Below, piece after piece: positions 1 to 8,975 of a stretch of DNA of 53,739 nucleotides. Origin of the DNA: Siminovitchia fortis (GTDB lineage: Bacteria > Bacillota > Bacilli > Bacillales > Bacillaceae_C); the NCBI RefSeq assembly GCF_003605365.2, contig NZ_QYTU02000026.1, positions 1 through 53,739 of the forward strand, read 5' to 3'. The notes beneath the pieces were generated by a model. It did not search any database. It had not been told where the DNA came from and was given only the letters and a program-made list of their open reading frames with translations. Position 1 is the first letter of the stretch. Every line of letters starts with the position of its first letter. The translations under genes and the position numbers were made by a program.

Positions 1-203
1 AGCCGGACAACACGCGTAGCGGAACGATGTTGACTTATCGTAGGAAGAAGCGTGAAGTCTGCTAGTCGATAGGCGCTGGCCGCCTTAAAGCGCCACGTCC
101 TGTGGCGCCGGCGGCACTAGGACCTCCTGTCCGTCGGAGCCAGACGCAGGACAAAAAGATAATGAATTATCAACAACCTAAGCGCTTTATAATTTCCTAT
201 ACC
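1..203 (-). repeat. Composite interspersed repeat, truncated by the window edge
   Basis: Read on the minus strand this non-coding stretch starts with a module (about 138-200) shared with 24440-24500 and 37186-37242. That module contains an AAGCGCTT palindrome followed by a run ending in CTTTTTGT. Positions 1-77 match the reverse complement of 37243-37330, including the block CTACGATAAGTCAACATCG. Position 1 falls just before the place where the 37.3-kb copy enters its nested hairpin, so that hairpin probably lies just outside the window. The element lies downstream of ftsZ, after its terminator. No plausible gene is seen here. Confidence 0.75.
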
Positions 204-236
204 ACAAAAAACCAGGTGGGATTCACCTGGTTTAAA
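204..236 (-). terminator. Rho-independent terminator of ftsA-ftsZ
   Basis: A 10-bp perfect stem (209-218 with 224-233) with a 5-nt loop is followed on the minus strand by a T run. It lies about 10 bases past the ftsZ stop codon and should end the ftsAZ transcript before the repeat. Confidence 0.85.
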
Positions 237-246
237 AAATGCGAAA

Positions 247-1383
247 TTATCTTCTTCTATTTCTATTTCTAAGAAATGTCGGGATATCCAATGTATCTTC
301 AAGAGGTTGCTGTTGGCCGGTTCTTGCCGGTTCTTGCGCCTCTTCCCTTTTTTGCTCACGGTTCGGAACCTGGTTTTGCTGAGTCCTCACTTGGCCGAAC
401 AATGGAGTTTGCTGCTTAGGCTGCGCCTGGACTTCATCAAATCCGGTTGCAATGACTGTAACCACGATTTCGTCCTTTAAGTTATCGTTAATAACGGATC
501 CGAAAATCATGTTTACTTCCTGATCGGAAGCTGTTGCAACAATATCAGCAGCTTCCTGAACCTCATAAAGGCTCAAGTTCGTTCCACCGGTAATATTCAT
601 CAGGACACCTTGGGCCCCATCAATGGAAGTTTCAAGCAGCGGGGAAGAGATGGCCTTCTTTGCAGCTTCGGCAGCCCTGTTTTCTCCTGTGGCCACACCG
701 ATTCCCATCAAAGCGGAACCTTTATTGGTCATGATTGTTTTAACATCGGCAAAATCCAGATTGATCAATCCCGGAACGGCGATTAAGTCGGAGATACCCT
801 GGACACCTTGTCTTAAGACGTTGTCAGCTTCCCTGAATGCTTCCAGCATCGGTGTGCTTTTATCAACGATTTCCAAGAGCCTGTCGTTCGGAATGACGAT
901 TAACGTATCAACTGACTCTTTCATGGCTTCAATTCCGCCGCTTGCCTGGGTTGCACGCTTTCGTCCTTCAAAAGTGAACGGCCTTGTTACCACTCCGACC
1001 GTCAGCGCCCCCAAGTCCTTTGCGATTTGAGCAATCACCGGTGCAGCACCCGTTCCGGTACCTCCGCCCATTCCAGCCGTGACAAAAACCATGTCGGCTC
1101 CTTTTAGGGCCTCTTCAATTTGTTCCTTGCTCTCTTCGGCAGCTTTTTTTCCGACCTCGGGATTGGCACCTGCTCCCAGTCCTCTCGTCAGCTTTGCGCC
1201 GATTTGCATTTTTATTTCAGCCTTGGATAAGTTCAAAGCCTGGGCATCTGTATTTACAGCGATAAATTCAACACCCTGCACTTCATGTTCAATCATGCGG
1301 TTAACAGCATTGTTTCCGCCGCCGCCAACTCCGATTACCTTTATAGTTGCCAAAGAATCAACACTCGTATCGAAATCCAACAT
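247..1383 (-). CDS. ftsZ: Cell division protein FtsZ
   Basis: FtsZ is the tubulin-like GTPase that polymerises into the cytoplasmic Z ring and recruits the divisome. The 378-residue product has the N-terminal glycine-rich nucleotide loop GVGGGGNN (18-25) and the tubulin signature GGGTGTG (106-112). A variable Gln/Glu-rich linker leads to a conserved C-terminal peptide ending in basic residues (DIPTFLRNR followed by Arg), which contacts FtsA and SepF. Length is close to B. subtilis FtsZ. The ATG is preceded by AGGAGG at good spacing. It follows ftsA by 37 bases and is the last gene of the unit, ahead of a strong terminator. Confidence 0.98.
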   Translation of the reverse strand: MLDFDTSVDSLATIKVIGVGGGGNNAVNRMIEHEVQGVEFIAVNTDAQALNLSKAEIKMQIGAKLTRGLGAGANPEVGKKAAEESKEQIEEALKGADMVFVTAGMGGGTGTGAAPVIAQIAKDLGALTVGVVTRPFTFEGRKRATQASGGIEAMKESVDTLIVIPNDRLLEIVDKSTPMLEAFREADNVLRQGVQGISDLIAVPGLINLDFADVKTIMTNKGSALMGIGVATGENRAAEAAKKAISSPLLETSIDGAQGVLMNITGGTNLSLYEVQEAADIVATASDQEVNMIFGSVINDNLKDEIVVTVIATGFDEVQAQPKQQTPLFGQVRTQQNQVPNREQKREEAQEPARTGQQQPLEDTLDIPTFLRNRNRRR

Positions 1384-1420
1384 GATATGTCCTCCTGTTC
1401 GTTTTATTCAACCGGATGGC

Positions 1421-2713
1421 CTATTCGAAAAAGTAGCCAAAAAACTTTTTAACTTTAGTGGATATTTTCTTATCCGGGTCTTTTTCAGGCTTTTGCCTTC
1501 CCGACTGGTGTGCGTCTGGAGCTGCCCCGTGATCGTGTTCATCTGTTACATGGACCGGGGACGCGCTAACGCTTCTCCCTTGCAATCTGGCATTCTGGTA
1601 GGAATACTTGATTAATCCTACAGCAGTCGTATACTGAGGCTCACGGACACCGATATAATCCGGGATGGCTACCCTGACCCGGCTTTGGAAAATCATTTGT
1701 GCGAGCTCAACGACACCGGACATGTTTGCCGAGCCCCCGGTCAACACAAAGCCTCCCGGAAGGTCAGTGATTCCCATTCTTTTCAATTCATTCTGGACCA
1801 ATTCAAAAATCTCTTCCATCCTGGCTTCAATGATATCCGAGAGCTCCAATTGATTGAATTGCTGATGCTGGTCACTGCCAATTATGGGCACACTGAAAAC
1901 TTCATCTTCCGAAGCATGATCATAAAATGCATGTCCATATGTAATCTTGATTTTCTCTGCATCTTCCGTAGCTGTCCTGAGGCCGATAGAAAGGTCTTTT
2001 GTAATATGTTCACCGCCTACCGGGATGACACTCACATCCTTGATGCTGCCGTTTTCGAATATAGAGAGCGTTGTTGATCCGCCACCCATATCAATTAATG
2101 CAGTACCAAGCTGCTGCTCATCCTTTGAAAGGGCTGCTGCAGCCGCTGCAAGCGGTTGAAGCACAATATCGGTAATACTCAATCCTGCCCGTTCAACACA
2201 GCGCAGCGTATTATGTAAAATGGTCTTGGCCCCGGTGATGATAGTTCCTTCCATTTCAAGCCTGACCCCAATCATTCCGCGGGGATCAGTAATTTCATCC
2301 AATCCGTCAACAATAAATTGCCGCGGGATTACATTGATGATTTCTCTTTCCGGCGGGATGGAAATGACTTGTGCCGCATCCATTACCCTGGCTACATCGT
2401 CATTCGTAATTTCCCGATTTTGGCTTGATACGGCCACCACTCCATGGCAAGGCTGTAAAGCGACATGGTTGCCGGCAATCCCGACAATCACGTCATTGAT
2501 TTTCATTCCAATCATTCTCTCTGCCTGCTCGACCGCACTTTTAATCGAATGAACCGTTTCATCTATATCAACTATGGAACCTTTCCGAATTCCTTTGGCA
2601 CTTACATTTCCAACTCCAATTACGTCCAAGGAATCGCTGCCCATGGAACCTATGATCACCTTTACGGTGGATGTTCCTATATCGAGACTCACATACATCT
2701 CGCTATTGTTCAT
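1421..2713 (-). CDS. ftsA: Cell division protein FtsA
   Basis: FtsA is the actin-family ATPase that tethers FtsZ filaments to the membrane. The 430-residue product begins with the phosphate-1 type motif SLDIGTST (about 9-16) and has later actin-like glycine motifs (IDMGGGSTT and LTGGSA). It ends in a short Lys/Phe-rich amphipathic helix (last 11 residues), the usual membrane-targeting sequence. A strong AAGGAGGTG ribosome binding site precedes the ATG. It is directly upstream of ftsZ. A sigma-H-like promoter is found about 90 bases upstream of the start. Confidence 0.97.
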   Translation of the reverse strand: MNNSEMYVSLDIGTSTVKVIIGSMGSDSLDVIGVGNVSAKGIRKGSIVDIDETVHSIKSAVEQAERMIGMKINDVIVGIAGNHVALQPCHGVVAVSSQNREITNDDVARVMDAAQVISIPPEREIINVIPRQFIVDGLDEITDPRGMIGVRLEMEGTIITGAKTILHNTLRCVERAGLSITDIVLQPLAAAAAALSKDEQQLGTALIDMGGGSTTLSIFENGSIKDVSVIPVGGEHITKDLSIGLRTATEDAEKIKITYGHAFYDHASEDEVFSVPIIGSDQHQQFNQLELSDIIEARMEEIFELVQNELKRMGITDLPGGFVLTGGSANMSGVVELAQMIFQSRVRVAIPDYIGVREPQYTTAVGLIKYSYQNARLQGRSVSASPVHVTDEHDHGAAPDAHQSGRQKPEKDPDKKISTKVKKFFGYFFE

Positions 2714-2805
2714 TCCGCGGCACCTCCTTCAACTCTCTCTTTATACTGAACTTGATATATCGAAATTTCATAAATAATCATCCTTGACATGGCAATTACT
2801 TTTAT

Positions 2806-2834
2806 GTATTCGGCAAATTCAGGTAATTTCCTTT
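2806..2834 (-). promoter_or_regulatory. Candidate sigma-H promoter of ftsAZ
   Basis: On the minus strand AAAGGAAAT (2834-2826) and GCCGAATAC (2814-2806) are separated by 11 bp. This fits the B. subtilis sigma-H consensus RnAGGAwWW-N11/12-RnnGAATww almost perfectly. The expected start would give a leader of roughly 85 nt. In B. subtilis ftsAZ is known to have a sigma-H promoter that raises FtsZ at sporulation onset, so position and match agree. Confidence 0.65.
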
Positions 2835-3025
2835 TAATCTATCGAATTATTTGTGAGTTTCATTCGTTAATTTTCTCCGCCGCCGGCCTCTTCATTCCAC
2901 AATATTCTATGTTTTACGCTATATTTTTTAAAGAGGCTGTAAAAAAACAGCCACTAAATATAAGTCTACACTAAGATTGCGCCCTAGAAAAGCCAAACTT
3001 GCGATAAGGAAAATATTATCGGGCA

Positions 3026-3056
3026 ATTATAATAAAATCATGTAGAACTTTGTCAC
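3026..3056 (-). promoter_or_regulatory. Possible sigma-A promoter upstream of ftsA
   Basis: On the minus strand a perfect TATAAT (3031-3026) lies 19 bp after GTGACA (3056-3051). The spacing is longer than ideal and the -35 is imperfect, so this is tentative. It could give the vegetative ftsAZ transcript. Confidence 0.35.
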
Positions 3057-3096
3057 CAAAATTGAATAAGAATTCTTGCGGCTTCCCTGCCCCTTT

Positions 3097-3852
3097 CTAT
3101 TCTTTGGTTTCATATGCTTTGAAGAATGAACCGACTTCCATATCTATGACACCTTTGACCTTTGGGTCCAGCTGGCTGACGATAGACGGGTAATGCACCA
3201 TCTTTTCTGAGAAAGTCAAAATGGTTGCACTCACTTCGAATCCGTCATTCATAAAAAGAGTGATGTGGTACTTGTCCGTATTTTTCGGTGTATAATGGAC
3301 TTCAGAGATAATATTTACAATTTCCGGAGGCAGTTCCTTCAATTCCCTTGCCATATTTTCCAAAATCTCATCTTCATTGAAATTGGATAATATTGGCGCA
3401 TTGACCGGCACTGCGCCTTCTAGGCTATTTTTTACAATCAGCCCGTTCTCCAGTATCGGATGAAAATCCGTTCCTGTGGAGACGTAAGCAATAGTCTCAT
3501 ATTCCTGAATTTGCAATTTCACGGTATTGGGAAAACCGATTTTGACTTTTGCATGTTTCACTTCCTCATGGTTCTCCAGCTTTTGGATCACTTTCTTTTT
3601 GTCCAATTTCCAAATGTTGGCCCCCTTCTTAAGACCGCTTTTGTCAATTATTAATTGATCCGGGACCGATTCATTGCCTTGAACTGTAATCTCGTTCACA
3701 TGGCTTAAAGGGGATTGAAAATAAATCACTAGCATGATCAGGAGAAAAAACAAGGAAATGAGGAAAATAAGCCGCCTGTTCGCTTTCCGCTTTCTATGTT
3801 CTTTTATTTTGGGAATCCTGTCTTCCAGGGATAAAACTTTCCTTTGATTCAC
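3097..3852 (-). CDS. divIB: Cell division protein DivIB (FtsQ family)
   Basis: DivIB is a bitopic divisome protein that works with FtsL and DivIC at the septum. The 251-residue product has a basic cytoplasmic N-terminus, one membrane segment (about 30-50), a POTRA domain beginning near the VNEITVQGN motif, and a beta domain. I choose the GTG at 3852 because AAGGGGGG lies just upstream and the protein then begins VNQRKV. A longer reading to 3918 would add 22 residues, the first of which are encoded by repeat DNA, and is unlikely. It lies downstream of murB, separated from it by a repeat element of about 390 bp. Confidence 0.93.
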   Translation of the reverse strand: MNQRKVLSLEDRIPKIKEHRKRKANRRLIFLISLFFLLIMLVIYFQSPLSHVNEITVQGNESVPDQLIIDKSGLKKGANIWKLDKKKVIQKLENHEEVKHAKVKIGFPNTVKLQIQEYETIAYVSTGTDFHPILENGLIVKNSLEGAVPVNAPILSNFNEDEILENMARELKELPPEIVNIISEVHYTPKNTDKYHITLFMNDGFEVSATILTFSEKMVHYPSIVSQLDPKVKGVIDMEVGSFFKAYETKE

Positions 3853-3885
3853 GGCTTTCCCCCCTTCTCCAATTTTCTCCGGACT

Positions 3886-3916
3886 TTTCATCGATAAACA
3901 GGCGCTTGCGTTTTTC
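3886..3916 (+). repeat. Isolated right arm of the interspersed repeat
   Basis: The block ATCGATAAACAGGCGCTTGCG matches the right end of the 26.5-kb copy (near 26554-26572). It directly abuts the next repeat copy and ends close upstream of the divIB ribosome binding site. It looks like a remnant of an older copy. Confidence 0.6.
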
Positions 3917-4276
3917 AAATGTCCAGCTCCGGGCTCTAGCGACTAGCAGACTTCCTCCTCTAGGTGCTCCAAGGTATAGTATATTCGAGAAGCTATGTTA
4001 CCTTGTCGTAAAGCTGCTTGAAGTTTACTCGAGGAAGTTTTACACGATGTTATTGAAGTCAGCAGCTTTCCTACGATAAGTCAACATCGTCTCGCTTTTG
4101 GCTTCGCCGTGTTTCCTTTATCTCGTCAGGAGTCGTCCAGTCTAGCTACAGACGGCAGGGGCTCGAGGTCGCTTCGGTCCAACCAATGAAGTCAAAGAAC
4201 GACTTCACTGGCTGGCCCTCCAGCGCTTGTCGCCCCTAGGCAGCCGCCTTCCGCTTTTCGCTCAGTCTGTACGTCG
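3917..4276 (+). repeat. Composite interspersed repeat with nested hairpin cassette
   Basis: A non-coding element of about 360 bp lies between murB and divIB. It has the left arm (GTCCAGCTC...GACTAGCAGACTTC), an inserted segment with an AAGCTGCT/AGCAGCTT inverted pair, the core CTACGATAAGTCAACATCG, and the block GTGTTTCCTTTATCTCGTCAG. A nested hairpin follows: outer stem AGGGGC (4157-4162) with GCCCCT (4232-4237), inner 18-bp imperfect stem (4176-4193 with 4201-4218), and loop AAAGAAC. The right arm TCTGTACGTCG ends at the murB stop codon. Confidence 0.8.
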
Positions 4277-5197
4277 CTAAGCGTCGCCCTTTGCTTTTCT
4301 TTCTACTATCTCGACTTCTGTATGCATTTCAATGCCGTTTCTTTCCAGAACCGTTTCTTTCATATGTCTGATCAGCGCCAAAACATCCGCTGCTTTTGCC
4401 GATCCGTTATTGACGATAAAGTTTCCGTGGAGCTCGGATATTTGTGCCCCGCCAATGGAATATCCCTTCAGGCTGGCGTCCTGGATCAGCTTTCCTGCAT
4501 GCTCCGGCAGCGGATTGCGAAATACACTGCCGCAGCAAGGTTTAACAGGCTGGGTATCGCGGCGGTAGGTCCGGTGCTTTTTCATTTCAGCCGCAATCAC
4601 CTCGCGGTCTCCTTCCTCAAGGTCAAATACAGCCTCCAGAACAATTCCCGGGCGCTTCTTTTGAAGAACAGAAGTCCGGTATGAATATTCCATTTCTTCA
4701 TTGGTCAGCCATTCCACAGTCCCATCCGGGAACAGTACCCGCGCTTTTTCCAATATCTTTGAAATATCAGAGCCGTGTGCACCGGCATTCATATATACGG
4801 CGCCTCCGACGGATCCCGGTATACCGCCTGCAAACTCAAAGCCGCTTAATCCTTTTCTCCCCAAGGCGTTGGCCAGAACGATGAAGGAATACCCTGCACC
4901 GACCCGGACTTTTGTTCCATCTATTTCAAGATGGTCAATGCCTTTTCCAAGTTTGATGACCACTCCCGCAATTCCTTCATCAGATACGAGAAGATTGGAC
5001 CCTCGGCCGATCACCCTCCAAGGCAATTGATATTTCTGGACAATATCCATTGTCTTTAATAATTTATCTATAGAATCAGGCTCTACAAAAATTTCCGCCG
5101 GCCCTCCAACTTTTATCGTTGTATGATTGGATAGCGGTTCATTTTCCTTTACCTTTCCAACACCGTTGGCACGCAGTTCCTCAATAATCTTTTTCAT
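4277..5197 (-). CDS. murB: UDP-N-acetylenolpyruvoylglucosamine reductase MurB
   Basis: MurB uses NADPH and bound FAD to reduce UDP-GlcNAc-enolpyruvate to UDP-MurNAc in the cytoplasm. The protein shows the FAD-binding stretch ([14 protein letters not shown]), the glycine-rich [19 protein letters not shown] motif, and the catalytic-region CCGSVFRNP near the C-terminus. I choose the ATG at 5197 (306 residues) because AAAGGGG lies 7 nt upstream. The ATGs further upstream sit too close to, or inside, the murG end. It overlaps the murG tail region and is probably translationally coupled. The stop codon sits exactly at the border of the downstream repeat element. Confidence 0.95.
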   Translation of the reverse strand: MKKIIEELRANGVGKVKENEPLSNHTTIKVGGPAEIFVEPDSIDKLLKTMDIVQKYQLPWRVIGRGSNLLVSDEGIAGVVIKLGKGIDHLEIDGTKVRVGAGYSFIVLANALGRKGLSGFEFAGGIPGSVGGAVYMNAGAHGSDISKILEKARVLFPDGTVEWLTNEEMEYSYRTSVLQKKRPGIVLEAVFDLEEGDREVIAAEMKKHRTYRRDTQPVKPCCGSVFRNPLPEHAGKLIQDASLKGYSIGGAQISELHGNFIVNNGSAKAADVLALIRHMKETVLERNGIEMHTEVEIVERKAKGDA

Positions 5198-5210
5198 TTT
5201 CATGCCCCTT

Positions 5211-6314
5211 TCAATTCCTGCCGCGTTCAATCATGTCTAAAAGTACATTATATAACCGGTCTGATGCATCGGGCATCCCCAGTTTCATCGAAGCCTCGCC
5301 CATGTTTTTCCTTTTTTTATCATCCAAAAGGATATCATCAAGCGCGGCAATCAGCTTTTGGCCGGACAAATCCTTTTCCGGCAGCATGATGGCTGCACCT
5401 GCAGACGTAAGCACCGAAGCATTCTTTTCCTGATGATTGTTCGTTACGTACGGACTCGGAATAAGTATTGACGGAAGCCCAAGCGCCGTGATCTCCGCAA
5501 GCGACGTAGCTCCAGCCCTTCCTACAACAACATCTATCTCTGCAAGCACTTCTTCCATATTATGAATAAATGGAACGACCGCTACATTCGGAGAGTCTCC
5601 GATCAGCGCCACTTCTTTCTTTACATCATCGAAATGAACCTCTCCGGTTATGTATAAAACTTGGTACGGTTTATTGGCAAGCTGTGCCAATGACTTTATT
5701 ACAGCTTCATTGATCGGCCTCGCGCCTCTGCTTCCTCCCGTTATAAGGGCTGTAGGAATATTTTCCTTTAAGCCCAGCCTGGCCAATTCACCGCGGCCTT
5801 CTTTTCCGGCCACTTCCGAAGCGCGCGGATTTCCTGTGAGTATGACTTTTTGAGCAGGGAAAAACTCCTTGGCAGATTCAAAACAGATGGCTACTTTTTG
5901 GACATATCTGCTTAAAAATTTATTTGTTAGTCCCGGTACACTGTTTTGTTCGTGAATAACTGCCGGGACCTTCTTTTTTGCTGCTGCATATACGACGGGA
6001 GCGGAAACGTAGCCTCCGGTTCCAATTACCACATCCGGCTTAAATTCCTTAATGATTTGTTTGCTCCGTCTGACGCCCTTAAAAAACCGGATGATCGTTT
6101 TAATATTTTCAAAGGAAAGCGACCTTTTAAAGCCGGTAATTTCCACTGTTTCAAAAGGTAAATTCTCTCTTCGGATAATATTCGCTTCCAATCCTTTTTC
6201 TGTTCCGATATATAGAAACGTTGTATCCGGATGCTTCTCTTTGATTGTGCGGATCAAAGCTAGCGCCGGATAGACATGTCCTCCGGTACCCCCGCCGCTG
6301 ACAATGATTTTCAT
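5211..6314 (-). CDS. murG: Lipid II-forming GlcNAc transferase MurG
   Basis: MurG transfers GlcNAc from UDP-GlcNAc to lipid I at the inner membrane face, making lipid II. The 367-residue GT-B protein has the N-terminal [14 protein letters not shown] loop (about 7-20), the acceptor-side TGGYVSAP motif, and the C-terminal donor-site pattern [13 protein letters not shown]. It is separated from spoVE by a terminator, so it probably starts a new transcript with murB and divIB. Confidence 0.97.
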   Translation of the reverse strand: MKIIVSGGGTGGHVYPALALIRTIKEKHPDTTFLYIGTEKGLEANIIRRENLPFETVEITGFKRSLSFENIKTIIRFFKGVRRSKQIIKEFKPDVVIGTGGYVSAPVVYAAAKKKVPAVIHEQNSVPGLTNKFLSRYVQKVAICFESAKEFFPAQKVILTGNPRASEVAGKEGRGELARLGLKENIPTALITGGSRGARPINEAVIKSLAQLANKPYQVLYITGEVHFDDVKKEVALIGDSPNVAVVPFIHNMEEVLAEIDVVVGRAGATSLAEITALGLPSILIPSPYVTNNHQEKNASVLTSAGAAIMLPEKDLSGQKLIAALDDILLDDKKRKNMGEASMKLGMPDASDRLYNVLLDMIERGRN

Positions 6315-6428
6315 GATAACACCTCAGTTAGTGTAATCTAATTAATAGACCAAACTCCTTAATTATCTTATTTTACTATATTTTATACAAGAAAAATGTG
6401 TTCAGTGCAGATTGTTGTTATTTTGAAA

Positions 6429-6462
6429 TAAAAAAGAAACCCAAATGATATTGAGTTTCTTT
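6429..6462 (-). terminator. Terminator after spoVE
   Basis: AAGAAACCCAA (6434-6444) pairs with TTGAGTTTCTT (6451-6461) with one mismatch and a 6-nt loop, followed on the minus strand by TTTTTT. It starts immediately after the spoVE stop codon. Confidence 0.7.
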
Positions 6463-7563
6463 TCAGACACGCGCATAGCGGCTTATATTCAGCAGTACAC
6501 CCACTGCCATCAGCATGATGGTCAATGATGATCCTCCGTAGCTTAAAAACGGGAGTGTAATTCCAGTTACAGGCATTAATCCTGTCACCACTCCAATGTT
6601 GATCATCACCTGGATGGCAATCATGGAAATGATTCCCACTGCCAGGAAACTGCCATATAGGTCAGGCGCCCCAAGGGCAATTTTTATCCCGCGCCACAGC
6701 AGAAGGGCAAACAGCAGTATGACAAGACTTCCCCCAATAAAGCCAAGCTCCTCCGACAGGATGGCAAAAATGAAATCGGTCTGCGGCTCGGGCAAATAAA
6801 AGAATTTCTGCCTGCTTTCACCAAGCCCCAATCCGAATAATCCGCCCGGCCCGATCGCGTATAACGACTGGATAATTTGAAAGCCGCTGTTTAGCGGATC
6901 CTGCCACGGATCGAGAAACGAGGTGATCCTGGCCATCCGGTAAGGTGCGGATAAAATCAGGCCGACAAAGCCGGCAAGCCCGGCCAATCCCAAAATGGCA
7001 AAATGAAAAATCCGGGCACCGGCTATAAAAAGCATCACGAAGCAAGTACCGACCATCACTGTTCCCGTCCCGAGATCGGGCTGCAGCATGATCAGCCCGA
7101 ATGCAAGAAACACCAATGATAAGGAGGGCGCCAGGCCCTTTTTTACCGTAGTAATATACCTTTGCTTTTCTGAGAGGAACTTCGCCAAAAAAGCGATCAG
7201 TGCAAGCTTGATGAACTCGGACGGCTGTACGGAAAACGCCCCTACTCCGATCCAGCTCCGGGAACCGTTTCTTTCCATTCCGATACCTGGAATCAAGACC
7301 ACCAGCAATAATATGAAACAGATGATCAATATGGGCTTGGCCCATTTGCGCCAAGACCAATAATCAATGCTCATCATTAAAAACATGGCGGCAAAGCCCA
7401 GTCCTGCAAATAGAAGCTGTCTTTTTGCAAAGAAAAAGGAGTCATTGAATTTATAATCTGCCCATACGGCGCTGGCGCTGTATACCATGATAAGCCCGAT
7501 GGCCAGCAATGTCATTGTGACAATGATTAAAATAAAGTCGGGTGTAGATTTTTTCAAGGGCAA
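6463..7563 (-). CDS. spoVE: SEDS glycosyltransferase SpoVE
   Basis: SpoVE is the sporulation SEDS polymerase that with SpoVD makes spore cortex peptidoglycan in the mother cell. The 366-residue, roughly ten-span protein has typical SEDS motifs: MVYSASA near the N-terminus, GAFSVQPSEF, QPDLGTG, and the C-terminal PFLSYGGSS. Length equals B. subtilis SpoVE. The location between murD and murG is the spoVE slot. The other SEDS gene at 51.2 kb sits in the ftsW slot. The start is TTG (TTGCCCTTG) with a GAGGTG site upstream. Confidence 0.93.
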   Translation of the reverse strand: MPLKKSTPDFILIIVTMTLLAIGLIMVYSASAVWADYKFNDSFFFAKRQLLFAGLGFAAMFLMMSIDYWSWRKWAKPILIICFILLLVVLIPGIGMERNGSRSWIGVGAFSVQPSEFIKLALIAFLAKFLSEKQRYITTVKKGLAPSLSLVFLAFGLIMLQPDLGTGTVMVGTCFVMLFIAGARIFHFAILGLAGLAGFVGLILSAPYRMARITSFLDPWQDPLNSGFQIIQSLYAIGPGGLFGLGLGESRQKFFYLPEPQTDFIFAILSEELGFIGGSLVILLFALLLWRGIKIALGAPDLYGSFLAVGIISMIAIQVMINIGVVTGLMPVTGITLPFLSYGGSSLTIMLMAVGVLLNISRYARV

Positions 7564-7612
7564 CAGTCAGCACCTCTGCCTCCACTGTAATTAAGCCTGT
7601 TCCATACACCTT

Positions 7613-8974
7613 TTATTGGCTCTCCTTCAGTTTATGCACGGCTTGGGCGAAAATATTACCCCGTATTTCAAATGTCCTATACTGATCCCAGCTTGCGCAT
7701 GCCGGGGACAATAAAACAATATCGCCGGGTTCTGAAATTTTATATGAAAGCGGAACAGCCTCTTCCACATTATCGACGTGATAAATGGATTGTATTCCCG
7801 CTTCTCTGCCTGCTTCTTCCAATTTACCCGCTGTTTCACCGAATAAAATCAGCGCCTTGACGCCGGATAAATACGGAACAAGCTCTGAAAATCCATTCCC
7901 CCTGTCCAATCCGCCGGCAAGCAGTACGACAGGCTCCCGGAAAGCCTGCAAAGCACTTTTCGTTGCCAGTATGTTTGTGGCCTTGGAATCATTATAAAAC
8001 TTTCTTCCGTTAATTTCCGAAATGAGCTGGGTTCTGTGCTCCACCCCTTGGAACGATGTCAGCACCCGTTTAATCGCGCCGTTGCCGACACCGAGGAGTT
8101 TCACCGCTGCTATGGCCGCCAAAATATTTTCCTGATTATGCTTTCCCGGAAGGAGGATCTCTTCAAGGTCAATGACCTCTTCACCGAAATAAACGATTTT
8201 CCCTTCCCTGATGGAAACGCCTTTTTCCAGATAGCGTTTTGTTGAAAAAGGAATGAGCGCGGCCTTGGAGAAACGAACGAGTTCCAGCAGCTCTTCCTGA
8301 TCGGCATTGACGATCAAGAAATCATCCTCAGTCTGGTTCAGTGTAATATTCGCTTTGGCCCTCGCATAATTTTCTTTCGTCTGATGATAATCAAGATGCG
8401 CTTCATACAAATTCGTGATGACGGCAATATGCGGCCTGAACTGATCCACACCCATCAATTGAAAAGAAGATAATTCCACAACCATCTGATTTTCACGGGT
8501 CGCCCTCATGGCCACTTCCGACGCCACTGTCCCGATATTCCCTGCAATCAATGGGTGCCGGGAATCTTCTTCAAGCATGTTGAAAATAAGCGTCGTCGTT
8601 GTCGTCTTTCCATTCGATCCGGTAATGCCGATGATGCCGGCTTCTGACACGCGGTAGGCGAGCTCGATCTCCGTAATGACCGGGATCTTCATTTCCATCG
8701 CCTTTGAAACTAGCGGGTTTGTATAAGGGATGCCCGGATTTTTAACGATCAATTCGAATCCTTCATCAAGCAATTCGGGCGGATGGCTGCCGCAAATGAC
8801 CGTAATGCCTTTTTCAAGAAGGCCTTGCGCCGCAGGATTTTCCTCGAAAGGTTTTTGATCATTGACGGTGACAAAAGCCCCCAGCTTATGTAAAAGGGTT
8901 GCAGCTGCAATGCCGCTTTTCGCTAATCCTAGCACGAGTATTTTTTTATGCTGGTAGTCCGTAATATTCTTCAA
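7613..8974 (-). CDS. murD: UDP-N-acetylmuramoylalanine-D-glutamate ligase MurD
   Basis: MurD adds D-glutamate to UDP-MurNAc-L-Ala using ATP. The 453-residue protein has an N-terminal Rossmann-like domain (VLGLAKSG, 14-21), the Mur-ligase P loop GSNGKTTT (119-126), and a C-terminal ligase domain (HRTQLI, FYNDSKATN, then LLSPACASWDQ near the end). One base separates it from mraY upstream, consistent with co-transcription. Confidence 0.97.
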   Translation of the reverse strand: MKNITDYQHKKILVLGLAKSGIAAATLLHKLGAFVTVNDQKPFEENPAAQGLLEKGITVICGSHPPELLDEGFELIVKNPGIPYTNPLVSKAMEMKIPVITEIELAYRVSEAGIIGITGSNGKTTTTTLIFNMLEEDSRHPLIAGNIGTVASEVAMRATRENQMVVELSSFQLMGVDQFRPHIAVITNLYEAHLDYHQTKENYARAKANITLNQTEDDFLIVNADQEELLELVRFSKAALIPFSTKRYLEKGVSIREGKIVYFGEEVIDLEEILLPGKHNQENILAAIAAVKLLGVGNGAIKRVLTSFQGVEHRTQLISEINGRKFYNDSKATNILATKSALQAFREPVVLLAGGLDRGNGFSELVPYLSGVKALILFGETAGKLEEAGREAGIQSIYHVDNVEEAVPLSYKISEPGDIVLLSPACASWDQYRTFEIRGNIFAQAVHKLKESQ

Positions 8975-8975
8975 T

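Larger units (their letters stand above)
2714..3096. other. Gene-less stretch between divIB and ftsA
   Basis: This 383-bp AT-rich stretch has no convincing gene on either strand. In B. subtilis the corresponding interval carries ylxW, ylxX and sbp; none is present here. It holds candidate sigma-H and sigma-A promoters for ftsAZ and a small GGCTGT/ACAGCC hairpin (2935-2952) that could be a weak divIB terminator. Confidence 0.7.

Noticed and set aside
117-359. Minus-strand 80-codon frame across ftsZ end and terminator
   Set aside because: It overlaps the ftsZ 3' end and the terminator hairpin and shows no conserved pattern.
2784-2812. TTGACA-N17-TATTCG promoter-like sequence on the plus strand
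   Set aside because: It would transcribe antisense into divIB with no gene downstream, and the -10 is poor.
3853-3918. Longer divIB start at 3918
   Set aside because: Added residues are encoded by repeat DNA; the GTG at 3852 has a strong ribosome binding site.
6818-7360. Long minus-strand frame (about 180 codons) inside spoVE
   Set aside because: Out-of-frame shadow of a clear SEDS gene.
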